DNA of 64,000 bases. It comes from Dendrolimus kikuchii. Its lineage: Eukaryota; Arthropoda; Insecta; Lepidoptera; Lasiocampidae. Shown one piece after another: positions 23,901 through 29,999 of the stretch. The stretch spans positions 24,912,935-24,976,934 of the forward strand of contig CM034389.1 of assembly GCA_019925095.2 (NCBI GenBank). The letters are read 5' to 3'. The translations under genes were made by a program, and so were the position numbers. The number at the start of each line of letters is the position of its first letter. Position 1 is the first letter of the stretch. Below the pieces are notes generated by a model. The model saw only the letters and a list, made by a program, of their open reading frames with translations. It was not told where the DNA came from and did not search any database.

Positions 23901-24422
23901 GCATTCAGAGAACTTAACGATCGAATATATTCATATAATCCACAAATTTAAGGAAAAGTTAAGGTTTCTTTTGTTTTTGTTTAACTAATCGTCATTTTTC
24001 TAAAGTTATTTTGAATAATGTTTACAATTTTATGTATGCTTTGTTTCTGAGAAACTTGAATTATAAATTTATTAGTAAAACGGAAAATTATTACTTAATC
24101 GCCTTTTAAAGTTAACCAACATTATCCGACTCTGAGTACGTTGGATAGTTTATGTGGAATGAAATATAAAATAGATTAAAAATAGAATAATGCCACAGAG
24201 TATTTAAATCAGGCTCGACTTTAAATTCGAAAATGGAACCATCGCTTAGACATAAATAGAAAACATTAACAAATGAATTTAAACCGTGCCATGCGAAACC
24301 AAACTATACAAATTGAATAATTAGATTAATATAAAACTTTATATTTGAATAAAGAATGAACATTAACAAACCTGATAGTCCTCCAGCTGTTGTTCTGTGA
24401 ACGTGACAACTTTATTCCCCAT
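2701..24422 (-). CDS. Cib2: Calcium- and integrin-binding protein 2-like gene, five coding exons
   Basis: A split gene for an EF-hand protein of the CIB family, which binds Ca2+/Mg2+ and partners such as integrin tails and, in sensory cells, mechanotransduction components. Coding exons are 24372-24422, 23555-23589, 12015-12132, 8668-8795 and 2701-2938, joined in frame to 570 nt (189 codons plus stop; vertebrate CIB2 is about 187). The product starts [17 protein letters not shown], close to the CIB2 N-terminus, and ends [12 protein letters not shown], the CIB C-terminal signature. EF3 loop is residues 118-129 (D118, D120, D122, G126, D129) and EF4 loop 159-170 (D159, D161, D163, S167, D170). 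Asp rather than Glu at loop position 12 is typical of CIBs. An earlier loop around 81-92 is degenerate. Gly2 could be myristoylated, but position 6 is Val, so this is uncertain. Introns of about 0.8, 11.4, 3.2 and 5.7 kb are full of mobile DNA. No clear AATAAA signal was found within about 400 bp past the stop. Confidence 0.93.
3060..3390 (+). repeat. Dispersed repeat with CCCCGGATGGTTTAGA motif
   Basis: The motif GATTCACAATTGGAACCGG preceded by CCCCGGATGGTTTAGA occurs twice within this copy. It recurs near 44.7 kb and, inverted, near 23.75 kb. The class is unclear; the CTAGTTT end of the 44.7-kb copy suggests a Helitron. Confidence 0.5.
3424..3856. mobile_element. MITE-like element with CACTTGTCGGGTGTC inverted ends
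   Basis: The left side reads CACTTGTCGGGTGTCGG and the right side GACACCCGACAAGTG. Outermost CACCGCC and GGGCGGTA also mirror each other. The interior is GC-rich and has no meaningful frame. The target duplication is not clear, so the superfamily is open. Confidence 0.5.
3946..4429. mobile_element. hAT-type MITE with perfect 8-bp target duplication
   Basis: It starts CAGGAGCGTAGCTACGCGG and ends with the inverted CAGTGGAGTAGCTCGCC. Flanking GTTTGAAC is duplicated at 3938-3945 and 4430-4437, the 8-bp duplication of hAT elements. There is no transposase. It contains a 16-bp C run near 4364-4379. Confidence 0.85.
5208..5336 (+). mobile_element. Family E LINE 3' end
   Basis: Family E is a LINE 3' UTR stub with CTTAGCGATAAGACCGCC and an end GTACAATAAAGTGTTATCTA. 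The other copies are at 15.6 (-), 30.1 (+), 48.1 (+) and 57.8 kb (-). Its tail repeats (ATCT)n. Confidence 0.6.
5404..5550 (+). mobile_element. Family B retroposon, longest plus-strand copy
   Basis: This copy extends further 5' than most, starting near AAGAACAGACGAGCCTG, and ends in GAAGTTGTATGTATGTATGT. Comparison with the minus-strand copy near 49.5 kb shows the family's 5' part. Shorter copies are 5' truncated. Confidence 0.7.
5571..5858 (+). mobile_element. Family A retroposon copy
   Basis: Family A is the commonest repeat here: about 310 bp, starting TTTATCCGTGCAGGAACGG, with GTAAGAGGCGACAAAACAAC and GTGTTCCGGCATTAGTG inside, and ending CTGAACTCCTGCAATAAAAA. No open frame is kept between copies. 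This copy is 5' truncated. Confidence 0.7.
6241..6555 (+). mobile_element. Family A retroposon, near full length
   Basis: Runs from TTTTATTCGTGCAGGAACGG to TCCTGCAATAAAAAAAG. It is one of the best-preserved copies and useful for building a consensus. Confidence 0.75.
6719..6965 (+). mobile_element. Family C SINE, tRNA-derived
   Basis: Head CTCTGTGGTTGAGCGGGCTA looks like a tRNA A-box region, followed by B box GGGTTCGATTCC. The body contains TTATTTACTATGGTCTGG and AACTTGCTTAATTTGGGGAT. The tail is a TTATTATT run. Other copies lie at 11.7 (+), 20.8 (-) and 47.7 kb (-). Confidence 0.8.
7034..7170 (-). mobile_element. LINE 3' end with (AAT)n tail
   Basis: The minus strand reads CTGGACCCTAGGCCCCACTG, typical of lepidopteran CR1/Jockey-like tails just after ORF2, and ends in an AATAATAAT run at about 7165-7182. 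Only the terminal part is present. Confidence 0.45.
7240..8660. other. AT-rich intronic DNA with one retroelement-like fragment
   Basis: Intron 4 of the Cib2-like gene. At 8099-8400 a TGTTACGAATTTGTGGAGG start resembles a gypsy-type LTR end, but no matching end was found. The rest shows no recognisable gene. Confidence 0.4.
8668..8795 (-). CDS. Cib2: Cib2-like exon 4
   Basis: It encodes [12 protein letters not shown] through APRDIKA plus two bases of Trp111. It includes the conserved ENPFK and [11 protein letters not shown] segments of CIBs. The acceptor is CATTATAG and the donor GTGAGT (phase 2). The degenerate EF-like loop at residues 81-92 lies here. Confidence 0.93.
9005..10749 (-). pseudogene. 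mariner transposase pseudogene
   Basis: Reading from 10749 downward, the N-terminal helix-turn-helix part ([17 protein letters not shown], then [13 protein letters not shown] residues in shifted frames) is followed at 10423-10082 by the central domain ending [14 protein letters not shown]. The C-terminal part at 9289-9005 holds [20 protein letters not shown], with the third catalytic Asp kept. The first catalytic Asp of the GDE motif is Asn here (VTGNETG, codon 10286-10288). The region with the second Asp is missing. Stops and frameshifts confirm that it is inactive. Confidence 0.88.
9292..10079 (-). mobile_element. 5'-truncated LINE nested in mariner
   Basis: On the minus strand the fragment at 9964-9755 reads [20 protein letters not shown], the post-catalytic region of a CR1/Jockey-like reverse transcriptase. 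The 3' end is GAAATAAAGAAATTATTATT at about 9292. It cuts the mariner transposase in two. Confidence 0.75.
10755..10960 (-). mobile_element. LINE 3' tail inside mariner 5' region
   Basis: The minus strand ends GGTGTCAATAAATATTATTA, a 3' terminus like that at 9292. It lies between the transposase start and the right terminal repeat. Confidence 0.45.
11454..11544 (+). mobile_element. Family B retroposon with 14-bp target duplication
   Basis: A 5'-truncated copy flanked by ATCAAATTGAAGGA at 11440-11453 and 11545-11558. The (ATGT)n tail lies inside the duplication, which shows that the microsatellite arrived with the insertion. Confidence 0.85.
11705..11945 (+). mobile_element. Family C SINE, tRNA-derived
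   Basis: Head CTCTGTGGTTGAGCGGGCTA, B box GGGTTCGATTCC, and the same body as at 6.7 kb with small gaps. It lies about 70 bp downstream (in genomic sense before) of Cib2-like exon 3. Confidence 0.8.
12015..12132 (-). CDS. Cib2: Cib2-like exon 3
   Basis: It encodes residues 29-68, beginning [15 protein letters not shown] and ending IEKLPELK. This is the N-terminal helical part before the first functional EF-hand. The acceptor is GCTTTCAG and the donor GTAAGT, phase 0. An in-frame Met lies 17 codons in (MTENQPH), which matters if a downstream promoter exists. Confidence 0.92.
12216..12223 (-). promoter_or_regulatory. TATA-box-like site upstream of Cib2-like exon 3
   Basis: TATAAAGG on the minus strand in a GC-rich patch (12220-12400), 84-91 bp upstream of exon 3. 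It could mark an internal promoter giving a shorter protein from the Met at exon 3 codon 17, but the patch may equally be a mobile-element end. Confidence 0.25.
12643..12650 (+). promoter_or_regulatory. TATA-box-like site with downstream ATG
   Basis: TATATAAG followed 20 bp later by a TCACTC initiator-like sequence and an ATG at 12696 with a 12-codon frame. The surroundings are GC-rich and CpG-containing, unlike the flanks. It could be part of an unrecognised LTR. Confidence 0.25.
12821..13029. repeat. Inverted repeat with ACCGACTTCA ends
   Basis: Arms at about 12821-12907 and 12936-13029 are near-perfect inverted copies, both containing CACACTAAAAACCAAAA and ATCTTGAAGTCGGTGTC, around a spacer of about 28 bp. 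The transcript would fold into a long hairpin. A related piece lies at 48.75-48.9 kb. Confidence 0.75.
13090..13810. repeat. About three tandem units of 235-245 bp
   Basis: The phrase ATTGACGGAGAAATCGCGTAA recurs at about 13279, 13523 and (varied) 13758. GCGCC-(T/A)GTA-AAA-TGTAATAC with a CACGCG follows in each unit. Units differ by many substitutions, so the array is old. It ends at CTTTTTTGAAGTCG near 13832, echoing the inverted repeat ends at 12.8 kb. Confidence 0.7.
13905..14035 (+). pseudogene. RTE-like LINE ORF C-terminal fragment
   Basis: The translation [20 protein letters not shown] matches the R-W-L-D ... D-R-A-K-W-R tail of RTE-like ORFs. It is short and without flanking LINE sequence. 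Confidence 0.6.
14109..14546 (+). mobile_element. Solo LTR, gypsy-type ends
   Basis: It starts TGTTACGACC and ends CTCGTAACA, with the mirrored TGTTAC/GTAACA ends usual for gypsy-like LTRs. It contains GTGCAGTATAAAGCAATG (TATA-like) and CTAATAAATTCTATAGTAAT (polyadenylation-like). It aligns over its length with 26367-26897. No internal retroviral region is present. Confidence 0.75.
14550..14940. other. AT-rich intronic DNA, nothing recognised
   Basis: Between the solo LTR and the Helitron copy I see no repeat family of this window and no exon-like signal. Confidence 0.4.
14943..15297 (+). mobile_element. Family G Helitron-like element (CTAGT end)
   Basis: Family G ends CGACCACGGGTGTCCACTAGT, with a short GGTCGAA/TTCGACC hairpin before the CTAGT in better copies. 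Internal CGGACGGAGGAGTATGAAAT and CTACCATGTGTGTGATG are shared with minus-strand copies at 37.37 and 51.31 kb. It codes for no protein. Confidence 0.65.
15560..15700 (-). mobile_element. Family E LINE 3' end
   Basis: The plus-strand reading TTCTTTATTGTACACC ... ATCGCTAAGAAGCGATC is the inverse of the copy at 5.2 kb. Confidence 0.6.
15737..18069 (+). mobile_element. Non-autonomous Helitron carrying a minisatellite
   Basis: The 5' end is TCCCTATTAATATTATAAAT after an A. The 3' end has hairpin CGCGGC-GGA-GCCGCG at 18041-18055 and CTAGT at 18065-18069 before a T, so insertion was between A and T as Helitrons do. There is no Rep/helicase frame. A short relative without the array lies at 22712-23030. 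The middle 1.6 kb is the tandem array listed separately. Confidence 0.8.
16130..17720. repeat. GGTAGTTTT/GGTAGTTGT minisatellite, about 1.6 kb
   Basis: Tandem 9-bp words GGTAGTTTT and GGTAGTTGT alternate, giving an 18-bp period. Interspersed GATTGGTAGATTTGGTAATT blocks make a longer, irregular higher-order pattern. One strand is almost free of C. The long frames here (glycine/serine/cysteine or lysine/threonine repeats) follow from the period being a multiple of 3 and are not taken as genes. Confidence 0.93.
18951..19897 (-). mobile_element. Penelope-like element copy 1, with 15-bp target duplication
   Basis: ATTGTTTGTCAACAT is duplicated at 18936-18950 and 19898-19912. The left part holds TTTCCGACGTTTCGGCC and a hairpin. 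The right end carries the same terminal sequence inverted, as in Penelope pseudo-LTRs. The minus strand encodes the GIY-YIG end of the ORF. It is 5' truncated: most of the reverse transcriptase is missing. Confidence 0.85.
19309..19800 (-). pseudogene. GIY-YIG endonuclease domain of Penelope-like ORF (truncated)
   Basis: Contains [20 protein letters not shown], the GIY-YIG motif pair, followed by RVKEH with the conserved Arg. This is the C-terminal endonuclease of Penelope-like retroelements. The frame is open over about 160 codons but lacks the reverse transcriptase and a true start, so it is a remnant. Confidence 0.85.
20170..20720. other. AT-rich intronic DNA with a family A head at 20238-20292
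   Basis: CCGTACAGGAACGGAGAAAG is the first part of family A, but it runs straight into a 12-bp A run. The rest shows no gene. Confidence 0.5.
20725..20905 (-). mobile_element. Family C SINE fragment
   Basis: The plus-strand CATTGTATACCCCCAAGCTA and TTACCATGCCAGGAATTG are the inverse of the family C body and B-box region. The head is missing. Confidence 0.65.
21085..21330 (+). mobile_element. Family A retroposon copy
   Basis: Shares GCGATAAAACAACCCACAG and CATTAGTGGACAGGTTCC with the family. The 3' end is degraded near TTGTACAATAATAAGG. Confidence 0.65.
21340..22390. other. AT-rich intronic DNA, nothing recognised
   Basis: Some text looks like old LINE tails (CTCTACGGACTCGAGTTCCG at about 21700), but no family or exon can be supported. 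Confidence 0.35.
22395..22625 (-). pseudogene. Family F LINE ORF C-terminal tail
   Basis: Family F is recognised by its protein tail: AP-W-GP-SAK then [18 protein letters not shown]. Such a tail follows the reverse transcriptase in several LINE groups. This copy has a stop before ISIAIQ. Relatives are at 23.1 (-), 24.95 (+), 28.9 (-), 40.3 (-) and 61.0 kb (-). Confidence 0.7.
22712..23030 (+). mobile_element. Short Helitron related to the minisatellite-bearing one
   Basis: Shares ATATTATAAATGCGAAAGG, GGCAAATAGCACTAACATAA and the GC-rich 3' hairpin region CCGCGACTGCGCTGCGG with 15737-18069 but lacks the tandem array. The terminal CTAGT is not preserved. Confidence 0.65.
23092..23155 (-). mobile_element. 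Family F LINE tail, short fragment
   Basis: The plus-strand CAGCCAGCCTTCTGGGCACG is the inverse of the [11 protein letters not shown] coding region. Only about 60 bp remain. Confidence 0.55.
23555..23589 (-). CDS. Cib2: Cib2-like exon 2, 35-bp microexon
   Basis: It encodes [11 protein letters not shown] plus two bases of an Arg codon, matching the conserved DCTFF stretch of CIB2. The acceptor reads TGAAACAG and the donor GTAAGG. At 35 bp it is easily missed by gene finders, but without it the frame between exons 1 and 3 is lost. Confidence 0.92.
23692..23875 (-). repeat. Dispersed repeat, inverse of the copy at 3.1 kb
   Basis: CCGGTTCCAATTGTGAACC and the CGGGGACTTACTCAAACA phrase match that family in reverse. 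Confidence 0.5.
24372..24422 (-). CDS. Cib2: Cib2-like exon 1 (coding part)
   Basis: It encodes the first 17 residues, starting MGNK. The exon ends with CAG followed by GTTTGT, a usable donor, in phase 0. The ATG at 24422 is chosen because the next 16 codons match the CIB2 N-terminus. The 5' UTR continues above 24422. Confidence 0.92.
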
Positions 24423-24600
24423 TCCACTGTTCCGGTTGAATCCGGTTTTCACGATGAAAATACCGGCTTTTCGCCGACAAACAGCCTGTTGTGGCGGCGG
24501 TCACAAAATACTGGCTGCCGCCGACGGATTAGGGCGCGTCGGCATGGAGTACTAAGACGGAGTATGTGTCAAGGACAATTATAGGGCTGGCTTCGTTTAT
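24423..24600 (-). promoter_or_regulatory. Probable 5' UTR / promoter side of Cib2-like gene
   Basis: Directly upstream of the start codon is a GC-rich, CpG-containing stretch of about 130 bp (roughly 24460-24560), unlike the AT-rich flanks. No repeat family of this window matches it. On the minus strand an AT-rich CTATAATT lies near 24586. The start site itself cannot be placed. Confidence 0.35.
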
Positions 24601-24924
24601 TGTATTTTTATTGCTTTCAGATAATGATCATTGCAGTACTGTGTACTTGAAATGCAATTAACAACTGATTAAATATAGTTAAGCTAAATTCAGTATAGAC
24701 TATCAGATTGTATATGGTTTTGGTTTATTTTCGAATACGTAAGTTTGTATATGATATCTCAGACCAATAACACCAGAAGATATAATTTATGTTTGTACAA
24801 AGAAAGTCAGAATGTTTCACGCATCCGTAATCGAGGCTCTCATGAGCGTTTATTTCCGTTGGGACTTGGTAATTTGAAATTTATTATTTAACATAACATG
24901 AATCACTCAAGCGGCGCAAATATG

Positions 24925-25156
24925 CAATCCTCAGTGAGAGTTATATGTTTGTGCCGTTTGGACCGTGGGTTCCTGAGGTCATGAGCCTCTACCAAAATTT
25001 ATCGAAACGACTCATTGACTCTTCAGGTGATCAGAAGACTGGTGCTTACCTCGGCCAACGGATCAGTATGGCGATCCAGCGAAGAAACGTAACCAGCCTT
25101 CTGGGCACCTTACCCATAGAAGACGGTGATCGAGGCTCAGTATTCTACTTATAGTC
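24925..25156 (+). pseudogene. Family F LINE ORF C-terminal tail
   Basis: The open frame 24945-25154 reads FGPWVPEVMSLYQNLSKRLI then SMAIQRRNVTSLLGTLP, the best-preserved copy of this tail in the window. The upstream reverse transcriptase is absent. It lies just upstream of the Cib2-like promoter side. Confidence 0.7.
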
Positions 25157-25159
25157 TTG

Positions 25160-25780
25160 AGGTACTATGGGTAGAATACGATACAAATAAGTTTTGTTTT
25201 ATTGTATTTTATAATTGAAGACATGAGTAGATGAAGGAGTTATGTGACATAAAAAAATACGTTAAAGAAAAATGTAATGTGTAAAATATGTAATGTAAAC
25301 AGACAAGGAAACCATATTAGAACTTAAAACAACGCTTTTTGAATTTGATTTTGAAAATAGTAAGTAATGAAGGAGTTATATGTGTAGCAAAGTGATAGTA
25401 AAAGAGCTTTGTAGGCCAATTTATCAATATTTACCAATTGTAACATATCCCTTTCATTCACTCATGTCTTCAATTGTTTTGTGAATAAAGATGTAAATAA
25501 TTAAAAAAAAAACATAACAAGTACAGGGAACTAAGATTGTTTATTAACATAAGAAACAATTTTACACGTGCGTCAAAGGATGACACTGGTGGCAGCACGA
25601 TGTCTCTACAGAGCCTGTGTGGATTATTATAATATATTATAATTATAAGAATATGGACATTATTATACGTGGTTCCTCTAAGCTGCTTCTTCTCCTCGAT
25701 CAATTTAATAGTTCTCGTGCGATGTTCTAACAAACAGAAAGAAAGACAGACAGACAAAATTCTAAAAACTGCAATCTGCT
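25160..25780. other. AT-rich DNA, nothing recognised
   Basis: No exon, repeat family or RNA gene can be supported here. An AT-rich palindrome lies at 25626-25650. Confidence 0.35.
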
Positions 25781-25783
25781 AGT

Positions 25784-26012
25784 TTTATTGCAGGAGTTCA
25801 GCAGACAGGCAGACGGCCCACTTGATGGAAAGCGGTTACCATCGCCTATGGACATTTGAAGCACCAAAAATGCTACAAATGCGCTGCTGCTATCTTAAGG
25901 GAGACTGGAACCTGGTCACTAATGCCGGAACACAACGCAAGGTTGTTATAGCGACATACTTTAGACCAGGAGTTGTAGCCATCCAGTCGGGCAAATGCCC
26001 TGTCACCTGGAA
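25784..26012 (-). mobile_element. Family A retroposon copy
   Basis: TTATTGCAGGAGTTCAGCAG at the 3' end and CCAGTCGGGCAAATGCCCTG near the truncated 5' side. The first 80 bp of the family are missing. Confidence 0.75.
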
Positions 26013-26074
26013 AACGGCTAGTAAGTTCATTGTACAAACTCTATCTCTACAGTTTTTTTACATATTTTTTTTGC

Positions 26075-26345
26075 ATAATGGCCAGCGCACGTTTTCCGAA
26101 TTCAAAAGGCGCGAGTTCGAATCCTGGTCGGAACGCATGCACCACTTAGGCAATTTTATAACCTAATGTGCATATTGTTACAATTACTACGTGCTAACAA
26201 CGGTGAAGGAAATCATCGTGATGAAACCTGCACATCGAGACAACTGATTTCTTAAACCTGTTAAGCCACCTTGGACAAGTGTGGCTGTAAATTGCCCGTG
26301 CCTCAAAAGTTGGATGCGCGAGCCCAGTAGTGGGACGTTTTTGAG
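26075..26345 (+). mobile_element. Family D SINE
   Basis: The B-box-like GAGTTCGAATCCTGG, then CACCACTTAGGCAATTTTAT, AACGGTGAAGGAAATCATCG and the 3' end CCCAGTAGTGGGACGTTTTT. Confidence 0.75.
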
Positions 26346-26366
26346 TTGTTATTATTATAATAATAT

Positions 26367-26897
26367 TGTTACAACTCAGGTCCCGACAAAAACAAAACCC
26401 ACCTGAATATCTGAAACAAAACACATTTTGTTACCCGTCGGCATTTGAACTAATAATATTGAAACTATTGTAATTCTTTTATGATTGTCTTCTTTTGTTT
26501 ACTTATTTATTGGCATAAGCTTTTAGAGAACGGCCTAATGTTGTATTGTAATCATTAGCTAGGTGTTACGGATTTTAAAGTACAAGCTGATTCTAGGAAA
26601 TTCGGTCCACGTTGCCGGGCGGGCATATTGCATTTGTGCAGTATAAAATGATGGCATGATTGACAGAGGAGGACAGTCGAGCGAGAACCACGATCGAAGC
26701 GAGACGTGTGTACATATCGGGCATAACTATTAGTGACGGAATTTGCGCGTTTTATGTAATTACGACTTTCTGCATTATGTTTAGCTTTGTTGTGTTCGGT
26801 TATATTTGTATCTGTGTTATATGTGTTTGTATAGTTCTAATAAACTCTATAATAATTCCAACGGCATTTTAATTCGAGTCCCACCAAACTCGTAACA
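26367..26897 (+). mobile_element. Solo LTR with 4-bp target duplication
   Basis: Starts TGTTACAACT and ends CTCGTAACA; ATAT is duplicated on both sides (26363-26366 and 26898-26901). It matches the LTR at 14.1 kb over most of its length, plus about 95 bp extra near 26445-26540. It has a GTGCAGTATAAAATGATG TATA-like site and CTAATAAACTCTATAATAAT. Confidence 0.8.
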
Positions 26898-26904
26898 ATA
26901 TTAT

Positions 26905-27470
26905 TTTTTTCTAGATTTTTGTCCACATGGACTTATCAATTGTATTAGACACCACTAATATCTATAACCTACATAAATTTGAGACTGGTAAGAAATAATA
27001 TTGAAAAAAAAAAGCTATTTCTGGAGTAACTCTGTCTCTGACAGCATCCCCTATCTATCCACTCTATTAAATCTACAATAAATCATAGTAAATAGATAAT
27101 TTTATACTGTCTGGTGTATTTTTTTGTTTCAGACAGATTGCTTTGTGTAATTTGAACACACCCTATGATAATAATGTAATAAAACTACCAATAGTCGATT
27201 TATGTGGGAAATAATGTAATTGGTGTCACTACTGACACCATTTTCCATGTAACCCACATCTGTTAAATTACATTATGTAATTTATATACTTTTACATTGA
27301 TACTTAGCGGTACTGTCGGCTTTGATGCCTTTGGGGATGAGCAGTATTTTTCCAAGTAACAAATTTTCTATTAGGGTTTTGCAACGAAATATCACAAATA
27401 AGTTTTGATTCTCTGCATCACGTTAGGTATATTTTTAAAATCCGGAGCTAGTAAACAGGGAGACCGTCTA
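26905..27470. other. AT-rich DNA, nothing recognised
   Basis: It contains a short near-palindrome, GTGTCACTACTGACACC, at about 27222. No gene can be supported. Confidence 0.35.
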
Positions 27471-27477
27471 CCTAACG

Positions 27478-27712
27478 CAAACAACCTTAGCTGGTAGGGT
27501 AATTGTCCGTCTAGATGGATACTACCCCTGGTCTAGGGTATGCCACTATAACAACCCTGGGTTGTGTTCTGTCATTAATGGCCAGGTTCCAGACTCTAGC
27601 ACTTAGCACGTAGCACTTTTGGTGTTACAATTGTCCATAGGCGACGGTAACCATTTTCGAACAGCCGGGCCGCCTTTCTGTCTGCTGAATTCATGCAATA
27701 AAAAAAGTGGTT
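27478..27712 (+). mobile_element. Family A retroposon copy
   Basis: Shares GGTAACCATTTTCGAACAG and ATTCATGCAATAAAAAAAGT with the family and is diverged at the 5' side. Confidence 0.65.
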
Positions 27713-27908
27713 GCCGTCCTCATAGACGTTTACAACGCTAGAGACTAAGCCACCACGTCGTCAGCCTTTAGGATGTTATAGGGGCGATGGAATTAAGGAA
27801 AGAGGATAGGGAAGATGAGATAATGGAAGGAGGAAGTGGACCATCTGAACTCTTGCTCATCGTTCGAAACACGATAACACTCTGATTTTTAATTGCCTGG
27901 ATTAAAAT

Positions 27909-28066
27909 GACAGCTGGGATTGACCTTTTTATGTTGCAAGCTTCGACCATATTGTTGTAGTATGGCTCATTCATAAGCGAGTTGTGTGAGTCGTTACTAC
28001 AACACTATGCTCTAAGCTTGCAACATAAAAACAGTCAATCGCAGTTGTCAGATTGGTCCATGTAAT
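27909..28066. repeat. Inverted repeat of about 55 bp per arm
   Basis: Left arm GGATTGACCTTTTTATGTTG through ATATTGTTGTAGTA, right arm TACTACAACACTATG through CAATCGCAGTTGTCA, separated by about 40 bp. Both arms share TTATGTTGCAAGCTT. It would fold into a stem-loop. The class is unknown. Confidence 0.65.
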
Positions 28067-28199
28067 TAAAAAACGGAGTATAGCTCAAGGCTTAACGTTT
28101 CACGCCAATAATCTGTCAGAGCGTGGTATCGCACCGTTTGAACAATCAAGATGACGAGTTCAGTATGGCTCTACGGCGTGATGGGTATAATATCCGTTC

Positions 28200-28870
28200 C
28201 CCTAATACTGTTTATTGGCTATTATTATTATTTATTCCAATATCCAAGTACCAAAAATAATATTTCTAGTAAATAGTATTGATTTAAAGTACTACATTTA
28301 ACTAATCTATCAATACAATAAAATAGTATTCAAACTGTCATAAATTTTATTGACTAATTAATGCCTTATTGATTTATTTCGGGTCAGAGTAGACGATATT
28401 TAAAATATTGTTTATTTAGCCTATTTTCACCACTTTACGTTGTGTAGTGTTTTCGGATTTTCATGGCTGAATAATTTATAATAACGTTTTAACGGTTGTT
28501 AAGCACGATTTTTATTTAATATTAAATTTTAATCTAAAGAGGCTAAAATAACAACCGTTATAACGTAGGTTATTTTATCTTTGACATAACATTTATTTAA
28601 TTTTAATACATTTGAATATGAAGAGCTATGAACCATGTAGTTAGGTATACAGGACATAATTATTCAAAAGTTAGCTTTTGTATTTATGTATTACTTACTA
28701 TACTAGCTGTGCTTACAAATTCGTGCGGCAGGGACTATTACGTACCTACAATTCTGAACCCTGTAAGATATCGAAATGATACTTAAATTTCAACTAATTT
28801 ATTATTTATTTACTTAAAAGTTGAACATATTACATAAAAAGTAATTTATGTACAATTTCCTATAATAACA
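28200..28870. other. AT-rich DNA with a weak inverted repeat
   Basis: AACGTTTTAACGGTTGTTA near 28483 and TAACAACCGTTATAACG near 28549 are inverted partners. Nothing else is recognised. Confidence 0.35.
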
Positions 28871-28884
28871 AAAAAGAAACTAAC

Positions 28885-29335
28885 ATAAAAGTCCCAAATC
28901 ACTGCCGGTTGGGAACGTGGCCAAAATGCTGGCCGCATCCCCGCGGTGCCTGGCGTTGGCAATGCATCGCGTTGCCCCAAGTACAGGGTAGCCTTTTGGT
29001 CGCGTGAAACTTCTATTAAATGAGACTATAGATCTCGATAAGCCTATCGGTTGGCTTCGAGACCTCATGGACCTAGAGTCTCGACAGCGAACGCCACAAA
29101 TATGTATCCAATAGATGAATATATGCGGCGTTTTGGGACCTCCTGTCGTGCGGCAGCTGTGACAGTTAAATCTTCCGTCTCTGGAAAATGGGACGCGGCC
29201 AAGTATCGTCCCATAGTTCAGAGCACCAAAGACATCCCGTCCGGTCTCTTGCTATCGTTGCGGCACAGTCTATTCGGTTCTAGAATGGCCGGTACCCCGG
29301 CGGTGACAAGAACACGGCGGACATAAACATAAATT
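28885..29335 (-). pseudogene. Family F LINE, longest copy
   Basis: On the minus strand it runs from GACTGTGCCGCAACGATAG through the FAVETLGP stretch to GCCAGCATTTTGGCCACG. Stops interrupt the frame. The 5' half aligns with 61.2-61.4 kb, so the two copies define more of the element. Confidence 0.65.
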
Positions 29336-29486
29336 AAATACATAATATACGTATGATCACGCCTGTTTTTCGTGGTAGTAGGCAGATACGATGGATCTCC
29401 ACTTGCGATGATCCTGACTAAGACACTTTGCTTCATCTACTTTCAACATGCAAGTTTATTTGAAGTGCCTTTTACCTGTGTTTTAT

Positions 29487-29800
29487 CCGTGCAGGAACGG
29501 AGAAAGAATACAATTTCCTGCGGCCGGGCGGCCTGTCGTAAGAGGCGACCAAACGACCCACAGCCAGGTGGTATGGTATTTGCCCGACTGGATGGCTACC
29601 ACCCCTGATCTAAAGTATGTCGCCATAATAACCTTGAGTTGTGTTCCGGCATTAGTGACCAGTTTCCAGTCTCCCTTAAAAGAGCTGCAGCGATTTGTAG
29701 CACCTTTGGTGTTGCAAATGTCCATAGGCAATGGTAACCGCTTTCCATCAAGTGGGCCGTCTGCCTGTCTGCTGAACTGTTGCAATAAAAAAAAACCTGA
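29487..29800 (+). mobile_element. Family A retroposon, near full length
   Basis: Starts TTTTATCCGTGCAGGAACGG and ends CTGTTGCAATAAAAAAAAAC. It is among the least diverged copies and has no stable open frame. Confidence 0.78.
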
Positions 29801-29999
29801 AATGTCTTTAACAAGTTCGCGATTTGATTATGGTGTGTACGTCACGGCCTACCGGTACCAAGTCTTCCACTCACGCTGCATAAATATAAAAGACCTGTTT
29901 TAATTCCTAAAATGTTCATTTAAGATTATTTTGCAGCTTATGCTCTGCTGTGGTATGCATGCATGTGTGCGTGTGTGTGACTTTTAGATAGCCAGGTAA

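Noticed and set aside
24390..24584. Plus-strand frame across the Cib2-like start region
   Set aside because: It is antisense to exon 1 and the GC-rich 5' UTR.
29051..29326. 91-codon plus-strand frame
   Set aside because: It is antisense to the family F LINE copy at 28885-29335.
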